From: an uncultured Schlesneria sp.
GTDB taxonomy: Bacteria > Planctomycetota > Planctomycetia > Planctomycetales > Planctomycetaceae
DNA length: 64,000 nucleotides
NCBI GenBank assembly: GCA_903904835.1
Contig: CAIVEI010000068.1
Span: forward strand, 86,363 to 150,362
Reading direction: 5' to 3'
In this document: in pieces, positions 9,418 through 17,720 of the stretch
How the letters are laid out: the number at the start of each line of letters is the position of its first letter
Numbering within the stretch: position 1 is the first letter of the stretch
The notes under the pieces: generated by a model
Database searches by the model: none
What the model saw: the letters and a program-made list of their open reading frames with translations, nothing else
Told to the model about the DNA's origin: nothing
Translations under genes and position numbers: made by a program

Positions 9418-12086
9418 TTCAATACCTCAACAAATTGCCGATGTAGCTCGTCAAGCTCTGCCTGTGGCAAGGGGGCAATCAGGTTCCGACGAGAGGAAGC
9501 GAGCGATTGAAGGTGATCTAATTCTGTTCGCTCATCCAACGATATTGTTCGGGAAACTTTTTTATGGATCAGCTCCGTGCGTCGACGATTGGTTTCAGTC
9601 CAGTCTGCCGTAATCGCAAGATAATCGGATAGTGAGATTCGGTCGGTGAAATGTTCGGGAAAATAACGATCGAACTTGAACGGAACGCCCTCTCGCTGCC
9701 ATCCGGCAAAATAGTCGAGAAGTTTGCGTTCGATTTCCCGAGGCAAGGCGTACATTTTTAGTACGGCGGCATCGACTCGCAGCAATAGTTCGCAGGCTTT
9801 TTGTTTATTGAATGGCTTTCGCATTCTGTCCTCAAGATCTTGAGAAACATAATCCAAAAAGCGCCGAGCTGAATTAACAACCAAACTAGCCGCCGCATTT
9901 GATTGCCACGGTACCGGCAGTTTGCTCATTTCACCGGTGAGATTATGACGCTTGCCGCATGACACAAATGAAAAGACATTCGCTAAAGGCGAGTTGATGA
10001 CAGCCCAAAAATATTCGCAGGGGACAAGAGATTCTGGCCGTGGACGTATTACCACAAATGAAGTGGTAAATGGATGCCCTTGAGGGTCAAGAAGCCCCTT
10101 CAGTCGCCATGGACCGCGACTGACTCGCGCATAATTAAAAATCACTTGGGATATGCCGGTTTTAGTGCCATGTCGTTCTGCCTGGATAACGGCGGAATCC
10201 AGACTCATCCATTTTTCTTGCGGTAACTCATTGATCAAAAGATTTGGTTCAAACCTCACGAATCCGCGCACCGCGTTTACAAATCCTTTTTCTGAAAAGG
10301 TTTTCCTCCCGCGCGGAATATCAGTTGTTTTGTATTCAAGACCTTTGCCTACTTCTGCAATATCTTGAAGTTGGGACGGTATCGTGTCGGCACAAAAACT
10401 CCATAGTTCGCCCAACTCACGATCTCTCAAATCAGAGTCATTCGTGAGAAAGGTTTCAGGAAGGACCATGTTCTCCGACGTGACGATATAATCCGAGCGA
10501 AACGCATCCATCCCACGTTCTCGAACTCGACGGTATCGAATCGGGTTGGACCCAGGTTTTTTCTTCCGACCGGTGACGACCGCCGACTCCGAATCCGCAA
10601 ATGTGAAAACTTTGTCGGGGAAAAGACAGATTTCCTGTAATTCGAATTCGGCCAATAACATTTTTCGGATAGCGATTGCATTCTTGCTGTGAAGAAAGCC
10701 TTGGGGCACGATTAGTCCAATCAATGCGCCTTCCGGCAAAAATGGCAACACGCGACTCAGCATCTCGGCTGTCTTATTAGCGTAATTCAGTTTCATACCG
10801 CTTTTGGAATACCACGTTCTTTCTTCGTCTTTGAAGTTTTCAAACGGCGGATTGGCCAACATGATCATGGCTTTACTGGCCATGGTTTGCAAAGTGTCAC
10901 CAACGAACATGTCTCCGAGTTTCAAATCCCAGCCGTTCGGATTAGGAATGTCAGTCAGGCTCAGTGAAAGGCGGGCAATCTCCAGAGCAAAATCATCAAC
11001 CTCACATCCGTGAATTCTTTTCCGCAAGTACTGCCGTCGTTGCGATGCCATTTGACCGTCCGGGAGCAGTTCTGTCAGTAATCGCATTGCTGAAACAAGG
11101 AACGCGGCGTGCCCACAAGCCGGCTCGAACACATTTCGATCGGCAAGTGGAATCTCCTCAATCCACGGCGTCAATTTCCCTACCACATAGTCAACGAGAT
11201 ACGACGGCGTGCTGTGAGTACCGAGCGCCTGTCGAGTCGCCTTTGAGATCATCGTGTTCTCATAGACATGAGCGAGGCTCTCTGTGGTTGTCAGTTCGAG
11301 ACTACTGAATTGGCCAATCCGATATGCGATTTCGCTAAGTGCCGCGAGTTGTTTCTCATTTGCAATTGTAATCCGGTCCGCGCCGAGGTGGTCTCCGACC
11401 ATTTCAAGCGACCGTTCTACGTCGGTGAGTTCCGCAGTTCGGAAACGACCGACGCCTTTATCATGCAAAATCTTCGCTGAGACGAGCCAAAAAATGGTTT
11501 TCAGCAGCCACGCCCCTTGTTTGTCACTGACCGTTTTCCAGTTCAGAATTGATTTCAATGCCTGGACATTGATACTGATCAGGCGCTGAAGCTGCTGACC
11601 GATTTCTTTTTCAACGAGAGGCATCAGCCCAAGATCAACGAAAGATCGCTGAAAATGCTGATCAAATCGCCCCCACGTTTTTGCACGATAAACGGCATCT
11701 GGTGAAAAATCGTTTTCGTGTCGACGAAAAAAATTCGGCACATCGTCGGGTGGCACGATTTCGATTCGTCGTGGATTCTCCCCCTGCTGCCACCACTCTA
11801 ATCGTTCGGCCCGCAAAGCAAACACAATCGGAGTTGCCGTTGACCGAATTGCTTTGACGCGTTCTTCGACTGATTCGTCAACCTCAATTACGGCGATGCA
11901 AGCTGTTCGAACATCGAAGGGTTGGTGTGAGAAAGCAACGATTGCGGAATACCCATCCTGGGACTGAGTTGAGTTCGAACGAATCGCCGAATGTTGATAC
12001 CCGCAGCGCTCAAGATACGGGCGCAGGTCGGCCACACGAAGGGGCGATGGCCTTTCGCTCTGTTTACTGTTCACTCGTTCGCCCAC
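9414..12086 (-). CDS. N6-adenine DNA methyltransferase, type IIG/type I-like
   Basis: An 890-residue SAM-dependent methyltransferase. The target-approach segment GTHSTPSYLVDYVV is at 289-302, SAM motif I FEPACGHAAFL at 320-330, and catalytic motif IV NPPF at 412-415, the signature of N6-adenine (gamma-type) enzymes. Residues about 575-760 (EVGKGLEYKTTDIPRG onward, ending near KLPVPW) resemble a target-recognition domain, and the C-terminus (about 770-890) is helical. The N-terminal 130 residues look like the nuclease-domain position of type IIG enzymes, but I see no PD-(D/E)xK triad, so cutting is probably supplied by the coupled HNH protein. The start is a GTG with a weak ribosome site. It methylates a specific site if active; the site cannot be predicted. 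Confidence 0.9.
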   Translation of the reverse strand: MGERVNSKQSERPSPLRVADLRPYLERCGYQHSAIRSNSTQSQDGYSAIVAFSHQPFDVRTACIAVIEVDESVEERVKAIRSTATPIVFALRAERLEWWQQGENPRRIEIVPPDDVPNFFRRHENDFSPDAVYRAKTWGRFDQHFQRSFVDLGLMPLVEKEIGQQLQRLISINVQALKSILNWKTVSDKQGAWLLKTIFWLVSAKILHDKGVGRFRTAELTDVERSLEMVGDHLGADRITIANEKQLAALSEIAYRIGQFSSLELTTTESLAHVYENTMISKATRQALGTHSTPSYLVDYVVGKLTPWIEEIPLADRNVFEPACGHAAFLVSAMRLLTELLPDGQMASQRRQYLRKRIHGCEVDDFALEIARLSLSLTDIPNPNGWDLKLGDMFVGDTLQTMASKAMIMLANPPFENFKDEERTWYSKSGMKLNYANKTAEMLSRVLPFLPEGALIGLIVPQGFLHSKNAIAIRKMLLAEFELQEICLFPDKVFTFADSESAVVTGRKKKPGSNPIRYRRVRERGMDAFRSDYIVTSENMVLPETFLTNDSDLRDRELGELWSFCADTIPSQLQDIAEVGKGLEYKTTDIPRGRKTFSEKGFVNAVRGFVRFEPNLLINELPQEKWMSLDSAVIQAERHGTKTGISQVIFNYARVSRGPWRLKGLLDPQGHPFTTSFVVIRPRPESLVPCEYFWAVINSPLANVFSFVSCGKRHNLTGEMSKLPVPWQSNAAASLVVNSARRFLDYVSQDLEDRMRKPFNKQKACELLLRVDAAVLKMYALPREIERKLLDYFAGWQREGVPFKFDRYFPEHFTDRISLSDYLAITADWTETNRRRTELIHKKVSRTISLDERTELDHLQSLASSRRNLIAPLPQAELDELHRQFVEVLK

Positions 12087-12344
12087 AGTTTCACAAATCT
12101 CGAAAAGGATTTTTTGGTTCTAAAGGATTGTAGCAAGTAATCGAAATCCTTCCGAGCCTTCTCCATCTGCGACATATTTATGTGGAGCGATCATGACCTT
12201 GTCACAATTTGTGTTTTCTCTAATTCGCGAAGCAAAGCTGCCGATTGCGAAGACTTGTTGAATTGCGTTTAATGTCCAGTTGTCCGTGACGAATTCCGTC
12301 CGGCAGACATCAACGTTTTCCGCTTGTACAAATAAGGATGTCAC

Positions 12345-13094
12345 GTGGCTCGTTACCAGCGCTTCGGCACGATCTCGGCGGCATTGGCAATCGCATTAAC
12401 CGCCGTCGTGTTTGTTTCGGTGTCTTCGGTCCTGGCACAGTCCAGTAAGAATAAACCCAAGCCATCGAAACCGATTTCATCGGCCGAAGTGAAGCAGATC
12501 GATGTGCGACTGCAGAAGTTGCAAGACACCTTTGAAACGGAATCCAAAGCCATTATCGATGGTTACGAACGATCAGGCCAATATGATCGGGCGAAATTTC
12601 TGCTGGAAGTCCTGCTGAAACTCGACCCCAAAAACGAAGAAATCAAAAAGAAGATCTCGGAACTTGAAGACAATGTCCTGAAATCATCGGAAGTCGATTT
12701 CAAATTCGAGACAAGCAGCGATTGGACACCTGTGGGAAACGTTCACAAGGATAAACTCGCTCGTGTCGAAGCGGCGGGCGATTACAAACTGATTCTCACC
12801 GTGTCGAATATGAGTGCTGATGGGTTCCCCACAGAAAACGTCATGCGGGATCTCGTGGGGCGAGTGCCCACCGGGGCATTGATGGGAATGATCGTGACCG
12901 AAGAAAATCACTCGGGTAAACAGCCACCCGAGCCGTTCACGATCAAATCCAAACACGAATTCACTCCCAAAAAGGACGGCGTTCTATATCTGAAGGTGAA
13001 CGCCCCACCCGGTTCGAAATGTATTGGAGACTTCAGGATCAAGGTCAGCGGCATTTCGAGAGCAACAAAAGGTGGTGAGAAGATTGAACAATGA
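12345..13094 (+). CDS. Secreted protein with helical N-half and lectin-like C-half
   Basis: A 249-residue exported protein. The GTG start at 12345 has AAGGA six bases upstream. A signal peptide covers about residues 1-31 (hydrophobic AALAIALTAVVFVSVSSVLA, then QSS). Residues 45-115 are helical and charged, with a TPR-like YDRAKFLLEVLLKLDPKNEEIKKK segment. Residues 120-245 look all-beta: VGRVPTGALMGMI, then FTPKKDGVLYLKVNAP. This is reminiscent of the PA-IL (LecA) galactose-binding fold, in which a GALIG-type strand and a GxLYLxxN strand form the sugar site. The similarity is by eye only and the usual calcium-site Asn/Asp residues are not obvious. It lies 48 nt upstream of a Gfo/Idh oxidoreductase gene on the same strand. 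Confidence 0.8.
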   Translation: MARYQRFGTISAALAIALTAVVFVSVSSVLAQSSKNKPKPSKPISSAEVKQIDVRLQKLQDTFETESKAIIDGYERSGQYDRAKFLLEVLLKLDPKNEEIKKKISELEDNVLKSSEVDFKFETSSDWTPVGNVHKDKLARVEAAGDYKLILTVSNMSADGFPTENVMRDLVGRVPTGALMGMIVTEENHSGKQPPEPFTIKSKHEFTPKKDGVLYLKVNAPPGSKCIGDFRIKVSGISRATKGGEKIEQ

Positions 13095-13115
13095 GTCAGG
13101 GAGAAACTCTGTTGC

Positions 13116-13142
13116 GAAAGGATGAAGGCGGAAGGATGAGGG
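13116..13142 (+). promoter_or_regulatory. Purine-rich GGATGA repeat acting as ribosome site
   Basis: The 48-nt gap before the oxidoreductase holds AAAGGATGAAGGCGG followed by AAGGATGAGGG, directly before the ATG at 13143. Two GGATGA copies give several possible Shine-Dalgarno matches. This purine string resembles a dispersed intergenic repeat known from planctomycete genomes, so the gene may use a repeat as its ribosome site. Confidence 0.45.
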
Positions 13143-14147
13143 ATGAATAATCAGAGTGCTGCGATTCCGTCCTCATTGGAATCGTCCTGTAACATTCCCC
13201 CTTCGTCGCTTGTCACGCCCTGGCGAGTTGGCGTACTTGGCTTGGGTCAGGCTGGCTTGTTCTATCTCGAATGTTTAAGTCTTTGCGCCGACGTCCGCCT
13301 GGTTGGGGCCGTTGACGCCGACCCGCAGCATCGGGCTCTGGCAAGCGGAGCGGGTTGTCAATTATTCGATCAACGCGATTCGTTGTTGTCACCGACTGTG
13401 GCCGACGCGCTGTTTCTGGTCGATGACTTTTCCGAAGAAGCTGCCAAAGCTGTGCTGCTCGGTGGCCAGCATCTTGTCATCGATCGGCCTTGGTCAGTCT
13501 CGTCCGAAGTCTTGCGTTCCCTTGGTGAGCTGGCAGACAAATCGAATCGTACTTTAACAGTTGCGAGTCCAGGGCGATGGTCGGCGAGCTTTGTTTCCGC
13601 CATGACGGCACTTCGAACTGGACGATTGGGAAACCTGCATTCCGTGCGACTGTCGAGCTGCGAGAAACGCGTCCCCGGTGAAATGTCTGCCGATGGAGTG
13701 CTCCGAGAAGTCGCGTATCGTTGGATCGATCAGTTACTTGAGCTCGTCGACTCAACCCCAGAACGTGTTTACGCAAAATTGTGGTCCGATGGGCAACCGA
13801 AACAAGAATATGGTTTCCTCGCTCTCATTGATTTCACAAATGGCTGCAGGGCTCAAATCGAAATCGATACCCGATCACGACTGGGCTTTCGAACGGGTTG
13901 GATGATCGAAGGTTCCACTGGCAGTTTTCGTAATGATCGACTTTATACAGAAGCTGACGATGGTGAGATCGTTGATGAACCGTTAACTCATGCGAATGAT
14001 TCCGCCGATTCATTCATCAGGGAACTGACTGCGATGTGGGGCGGAGCGGCAACAACATTGCCGACGTTGGCCGACGCGGCAAACGTCGTACACGTAATCG
14101 AAGCTCTCGAACGCTCTGCGACCAGCGGTGACGTTGTCCAGATTTAG
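13143..14147 (+). CDS. Gfo/Idh/MocA-family oxidoreductase
   Basis: A 334-residue NAD(P)-dependent oxidoreductase. The Rossmann start is at about residues 28-60: VGVLGLGQAGLFYLECL, then LVGAVDADP. The C-terminal beta-sheet domain (about 150-290) binds the sugar or cyclitol substrate. The usual EKP motif is replaced by a DRPW segment (HLVIDRPWSVSS, about residue 119), so the lysine that normally contacts substrate and cofactor is absent, and activity may be altered or lost. No signal peptide is present, unlike the Tat-exported relative at 38.8 kb. It ends facing a DUF1501 gene, with hairpin repeats between them. Substrate unknown. Confidence 0.85.
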   Translation: MNNQSAAIPSSLESSCNIPPSSLVTPWRVGVLGLGQAGLFYLECLSLCADVRLVGAVDADPQHRALASGAGCQLFDQRDSLLSPTVADALFLVDDFSEEAAKAVLLGGQHLVIDRPWSVSSEVLRSLGELADKSNRTLTVASPGRWSASFVSAMTALRTGRLGNLHSVRLSSCEKRVPGEMSADGVLREVAYRWIDQLLELVDSTPERVYAKLWSDGQPKQEYGFLALIDFTNGCRAQIEIDTRSRLGFRTGWMIEGSTGSFRNDRLYTEADDGEIVDEPLTHANDSADSFIRELTAMWGGAATTLPTLADAANVVHVIEALERSATSGDVVQI

Positions 14148-14175
14148 CGTACATCAATGTTATCAAACGGCGCTC

Positions 14176-14214
14176 GTGCCACTCCTTAGGAGTCTTCGGA
14201 GAAGCAGTGTCTTC
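14176..14214 (+). repeat. 39-nt direct repeat, copy 1 (downstream of DUF1501)
   Basis: GTGCCAC, then a variable stem, AGTCTTC, and GCAGTGTCTTC at the end. It matches 15803-15841 at 31 of 39 positions in the same orientation. The two copies bracket the DUF1501 gene. Confidence 0.6.
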
Positions 14215-14237
14215 TTTTCTTCCTGCTGGCCAAAGAG

Positions 14238-14267
14238 CACTGCTTGACCCAGGGCGGTCAAGCAGTG
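14238..14267. terminator. 12-bp perfect stem-loop between convergent genes
   Basis: CACTGCTTGACC (14238-14249) pairs perfectly with GGTCAAGCAGTG (14256-14267) around a 6-nt loop. It lies between the ends of the Gfo/Idh gene and the DUF1501 gene, where a bidirectional transcription stop would be expected. There is no T-run after either side, so it may instead be a dispersed palindrome that blocks RNA decay. Confidence 0.55.
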
Positions 14268-14277
14268 GCACAAGTGC

Positions 14278-15699
14278 CTATGCCAGGATTTCCGGTACGA
14301 CCTTCCCGTGGATGTCGGTGACACGGAAATCGCGTCCTTGAAAGCGATAGGTCAAACGAGTGTGATCCAGTCCTAGCTGATTCAGGATCGTCGCTTGTAA
14401 ATCATGGACATGCACCGGGTCACGAGTAATGTTGTACGAGTAGTCGTCGGTCTCACCAAACACGATGCCCGGTTTGATGCCACCACCTGCCATCCAGAGC
14501 GAAAAACATCGTGGATGATGATCGCGGCCATAAGTCGTTTCGGTGATCGCTCCCTGGCAGTAGACGGTTCTCCCAAACTCGCCGCCCCAGATGACAAGCG
14601 TTTCATCGAGTAGCCCGCGTTGTTTCAAATCTCGAATCAAGGCTGCCGAAGCCTGATCGGTTTCTTTACATTGCTGAACCATCCGGTCCGGCAATCCACC
14701 ATGATGATCCCAGTCACGATGATAAAGCTGGATGAATCGGACACCCCGTTCAACGAGTCGCCGTGCCAGCAGGCAGTTTGCAGAATAAGTTCCGGGCTTC
14801 TTCGAATCTTCACCGTACATTTCGAACGTATGAGCCGACTCGTTTGATAAGTCCATCAATTCAGGGACCGACGTCTGCATGCGAAACGCGAGTTCATATT
14901 GAGCGATACGAGCCGTAATCTCAGGATCGCCGACATCGGCATATTGGATTTCGTTCAATTGAGCGAGTCCGTCGAGCATTTGTCGACGACCTTCGCGATC
15001 CATTCCTTGAGGGTCCGAGAGATACAGCACAGGATCGCCGACCCCACGCAGTTTGACTCCTTGATACTGTGACGGCAAAAAGCCACTCCCCCAAAGCCGG
15101 GCCAATAGCCCTTGTCCTTTCGTGTTCGATTTCGAAATCATGACGACGAAAGCCGGAAGATTCTCGTTCATGGTCCCCAGACCATAATCGACCCATGAAC
15201 CGAAGCTGGGTCGTCCCGGCAATTGGCTTCCCGTTTGGATAAACGTGATTGCCGGATCGTGATTGATGGCTTCCGTATACATCGACCGGATCATGCAGAT
15301 CTCGTCGGCGATCCTGGCCGTATGCGGCAGCATCTCGCTGAGCCACATCCCCGATTGCCCATGTTGCGCGAACTTGAACTTGGACGCGGCGACGGGAAAG
15401 CTCGTCTGACCTGACGTCATTCCTGTCAGCCGTTGACCCATCCGAATCGAAGCAGGCAGCTCCTGCTTATGAAATTCCGCCAGTCGAGGCTTATAGTCGA
15501 ACAGGTCCATCTGAGACGGAGCACCCGACTGAAACATCCAGATGACCCGTTTCGCCTTCGGGGCAAAGTGACTGATTGCCGAGCCTGGATTCGCCATCGC
15601 ATCGCGGCCAAGTAGCGACGCTAACGCCGCAGCACCAAGTCCTGTTGCGGAACGTCCGAAAAAACTTCGGCGAGTCAGTTGGTTAAGCATTTCGTTCAT
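14278..15699 (-). CDS. DUF1501 domain protein, Tat-exported
   Basis: A 473-residue member of DUF1501, a planctomycete-enriched family related to the sulfatase/alkaline phosphatase fold. A twin-arginine signal [23 protein letters not shown] is at residues 9-31, so it is exported folded. Typical segments follow: [16 protein letters not shown] at about 54-70, [21 protein letters not shown] at about 310-330, [11 protein letters not shown] at about 366-376, and GRDHHP further on. These His/Asp positions would form a metal site by analogy with the superfamily. Unlike most relatives, it has no PSD1-type cytochrome partner beside it; the neighbours are a glycosyltransferase upstream and a convergent oxidoreductase. 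Biochemical role unknown. Confidence 0.9.
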   Translation of the reverse strand: MNEMLNQLTRRSFFGRSATGLGAAALASLLGRDAMANPGSAISHFAPKAKRVIWMFQSGAPSQMDLFDYKPRLAEFHKQELPASIRMGQRLTGMTSGQTSFPVAASKFKFAQHGQSGMWLSEMLPHTARIADEICMIRSMYTEAINHDPAITFIQTGSQLPGRPSFGSWVDYGLGTMNENLPAFVVMISKSNTKGQGLLARLWGSGFLPSQYQGVKLRGVGDPVLYLSDPQGMDREGRRQMLDGLAQLNEIQYADVGDPEITARIAQYELAFRMQTSVPELMDLSNESAHTFEMYGEDSKKPGTYSANCLLARRLVERGVRFIQLYHRDWDHHGGLPDRMVQQCKETDQASAALIRDLKQRGLLDETLVIWGGEFGRTVYCQGAITETTYGRDHHPRCFSLWMAGGGIKPGIVFGETDDYSYNITRDPVHVHDLQATILNQLGLDHTRLTYRFQGRDFRVTDIHGKVVPEILA

Positions 15700-15802
15700 G
15701 GCGGATGTCTCAATTCGAATTCATGTCGTTCGGCAATTCGAGCGGAATCGTTTGCAGCAGCGAAAAACGACGCAATACCGAAAAGAATCAGATTCTGGTT
15801 CT

Positions 15803-15841
15803 GTGCCACGGCATCGGAGTCTTCTCCGACGCAGTGTCTTC
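15803..15841 (+). repeat. 39-nt direct repeat, copy 2 (upstream of DUF1501)
   Basis: Same element as at 14176-14214. In this copy TCGGAG and CTCCGA form a 6-bp stem with a TCTT loop. It lies in the 264-nt gap between the heptosyltransferase-like gene and the DUF1501 gene, where I see no other feature. Confidence 0.6.
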
Positions 15842-15963
15842 GCGTGTTCGCGACATTCAAAGTAAAAATAATGTCCGACTATCCAGTTATCAATTACGCC
15901 TGCCTCACCTGACAAAGATACGGCGTCGGCAACGTTCGGCCAAGTCGAGAGCCGAATGAAATT

Positions 15964-17061
15964 CTACGCGACCTGGCGGATGAGACCGTTTTTTACGACG
16001 AGACGTTGTAATGTCATCCAGGCTCGTTCGACGTCAAGTTCATTCAAGCAGGCAAGATGTCCCTCACCACGATGAGGACACGTCTTGTGATAACTGGCAG
16101 CACACGAAACAGTCGTCGAAACCATTTCGTGTTGATCACCGGGGGGGCCGGATCGCAGGGACGACGTACAAGTAAAAAGCCCCAGTGTCGGAACGCCAAG
16201 CCCTGCCGCAAGATGCATTGGGCCGGAATCATTACTGATGGCGAAATCGACTCCACTCAGCAGAGCACTCAATTGCTTAAGCGTCGATTGACCAGCGAGG
16301 TTCACAACCCAGGGCAGTTCAGCAGACCCACTTCGCTTCGTCAGATCCTGCTCCAACAGTTCGGCATCAGGCCGTTCGGCTTTGCTGCCGAGGATCAAAA
16401 CACTTCCCGAAAAGGACTGCTGAGCTCGCGTCATGAGTTCAGCAAACTTGGTAACCGGCCAGCGTTTGGTCTCCCAGCGGGCACCGGGATGGACAGCAAA
16501 GATCGGGCGAGTAAGCCGATTCAACTGAGCCGCCGCCCAGCTTCGGTCCGCTTCGGATGTCGCAATAAAAGTCTCTTTTGGAAATTCACCCAAACCGAGA
16601 AATTCCGCCAGCCGCCAGTAACGTGCATGGGCCGGCATCTCTCGTACCGTATTCGGTACGACACAATTCAGCGTGAATCGCGATCCTTCACGTGCGGTCT
16701 GCAGCCCGACCCGCACGGCTGCTCCCGTTGCCACGGTCATGACACCCGTCCTGAGCAACCCTTGCAGATCAATCACCAGATCAAACCGGCGCTGCCTGAG
16801 AATCCGGAGCAGCGAGACCCAGGCAGACCATCCACCACGGCGTTCAAACGGAATCGATTCGAACAGTGCCGGATGACCGTCAACCAGATCTCGCAATTCG
16901 CGATTAACGACCCACGAGATTTCGGCGTTCGGGAATCTCTGTTTCAATACGTTCAGCAGCGGCAACGTCTGAACCACATCGCCGAGGGCACTCGGTTTGA
17001 TGAGGCAAATTCGCCGTGGCTGAAACTGGCTGAAATCAGAAGCGTTTAACCGCCGGAACAT
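15964..17061 (-). CDS. Glycosyltransferase family 9 (heptosyltransferase-like)
   Basis: About 365 residues. GT9 enzymes add heptose or related sugars to the lipopolysaccharide inner core at the inner face of the cytoplasmic membrane. The N-terminal Rossmann half opens with RRICLIKPSALGDVVQTLPLL, the usual GDVV acceptor motif. The C-terminal half carries FAVHPGARWETKRWP (nucleotide-sugar site) and ISNDSGPMHLAAGLGVPTLGLF, the conserved D-(S/T)-G-x-x-H block. I use the ATG at 17061 because AGGA sits just upstream; a GTG 13 codons earlier (17100) is the alternative. No other LPS gene is adjacent, so the exact acceptor is unknown. Confidence 0.88.
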   Translation of the reverse strand: MFRRLNASDFSQFQPRRICLIKPSALGDVVQTLPLLNVLKQRFPNAEISWVVNRELRDLVDGHPALFESIPFERRGGWSAWVSLLRILRQRRFDLVIDLQGLLRTGVMTVATGAAVRVGLQTAREGSRFTLNCVVPNTVREMPAHARYWRLAEFLGLGEFPKETFIATSEADRSWAAAQLNRLTRPIFAVHPGARWETKRWPVTKFAELMTRAQQSFSGSVLILGSKAERPDAELLEQDLTKRSGSAELPWVVNLAGQSTLKQLSALLSGVDFAISNDSGPMHLAAGLGVPTLGLFTCTSSLRSGPPGDQHEMVSTTVSCAASYHKTCPHRGEGHLACLNELDVERAWMTLQRLVVKNGLIRQVA

Positions 17062-17210
17062 CCGTTTTCCTGCGAGAATGGGCTGATGGAACAAGATCAC
17101 CCGATTTTAGTTCGTTTCGCCAAAACCCCACAAGAGGAAAGAACTTTTAAGGAGATTAATCGTTCTTGCAAAACATCGATTCCGTCGTTGACCGATCGGA
17201 AAACCGTTTA

Positions 17211-17324
17211 ACACGGAGGCACAGAGGAACACGAAGTTTTCAAATTCACGAACAAGGAACAATTCGCTGAATTTCCTGAATTTGAAGTCTTCTCCGTGAA
17301 CTCGGTGCCTCCGTGCTAAAATCC
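17211..17324. repeat. Dispersed intergenic repeat with inverted ends
   Basis: ACACGGAGGCACAGAG (17211-17226) and its near inverse at 17301-17316 (14 of 16 match) bound the element. Its right part, 17269-17324, recurs at 63677-63732 in the same orientation (GAAGTCTTCTCCGTGA and CCTCCGTG are shared). Open frames crossing it are translations of the repeat and not genes. Confidence 0.7.
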
Positions 17325-17555
17325 ATCGTCGCCTCCGTTCCGCCTTCTTCACTTCGCCGCGAAATATGGTGTCAAAGTTCGACCAAGTTTGCCTTTCTCT
17401 TTTTCGTGTTTTCGTGATTGGTTTACCTCTTGATTGAATTCGCGAAAAGCGAAATCATCAGGAGGATCACGAAAGAATGCAATCTATTATGCAAGCCTCT
17501 TCTGACTCCGCGCAGATTTGACCGGGCCCACAAGCCAAGCAACGCACGCAGCGAA

Positions 17556-17610
17556 GGAACAAAAGCGGGACTGGCTCCGAGCTTCGAGGTGCCTGTCCCG
17601 CTTTTGTTCC
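17556..17610. repeat. REP-like palindrome with 16-bp perfect stem
   Basis: GGAACAAAAGCGGGAC (17556-17571) pairs perfectly with GTCCCGCTTTTGTTCC (17595-17610). Pairing continues inside with GGC/GCC and CC/GG, leaving only a short loop. It lies 110 nt after the kinase stop (minus strand) and about 60 nt from a RAYT relic. RAYT enzymes mobilise REP palindromes, so the two may belong together. It could also act as a terminator or RNA stabiliser for the kinase transcript. Confidence 0.75.
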
Positions 17611-17670
17611 CATTAACCGCAGCGCGTTGACGGCCGAAAGAGGATCAGTCCAAATAATCTTTGGCAAAGG

Positions 17671-17720
17671 GCGTTTTCTTGAGATATTCTCGTTAGCATG
17701 CCACACGCAGCACCCAAGTA
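17671..17720 (+). pseudogene. RAYT transposase relic 1 (5' end only)
   Basis: GCGTTTTCTTGAGATATTCT and the following ATGCCACACGCAGCACCC align with the leader and first codons of the relics at 23762 and 26791. Only the upstream leader and about 8 codons (ATG at 17698) remain. The end abuts the kinase stop codon. It is recognisable only by comparison with the other two copies. Confidence 0.5.

Noticed and set aside
12120..12344. 74-codon minus-strand open frame upstream of the methyltransferase
   Set aside because: GTG start overlapping the promoter/ribosome site of the plus-strand secreted gene, no recognised family, and composition not clearly coding.
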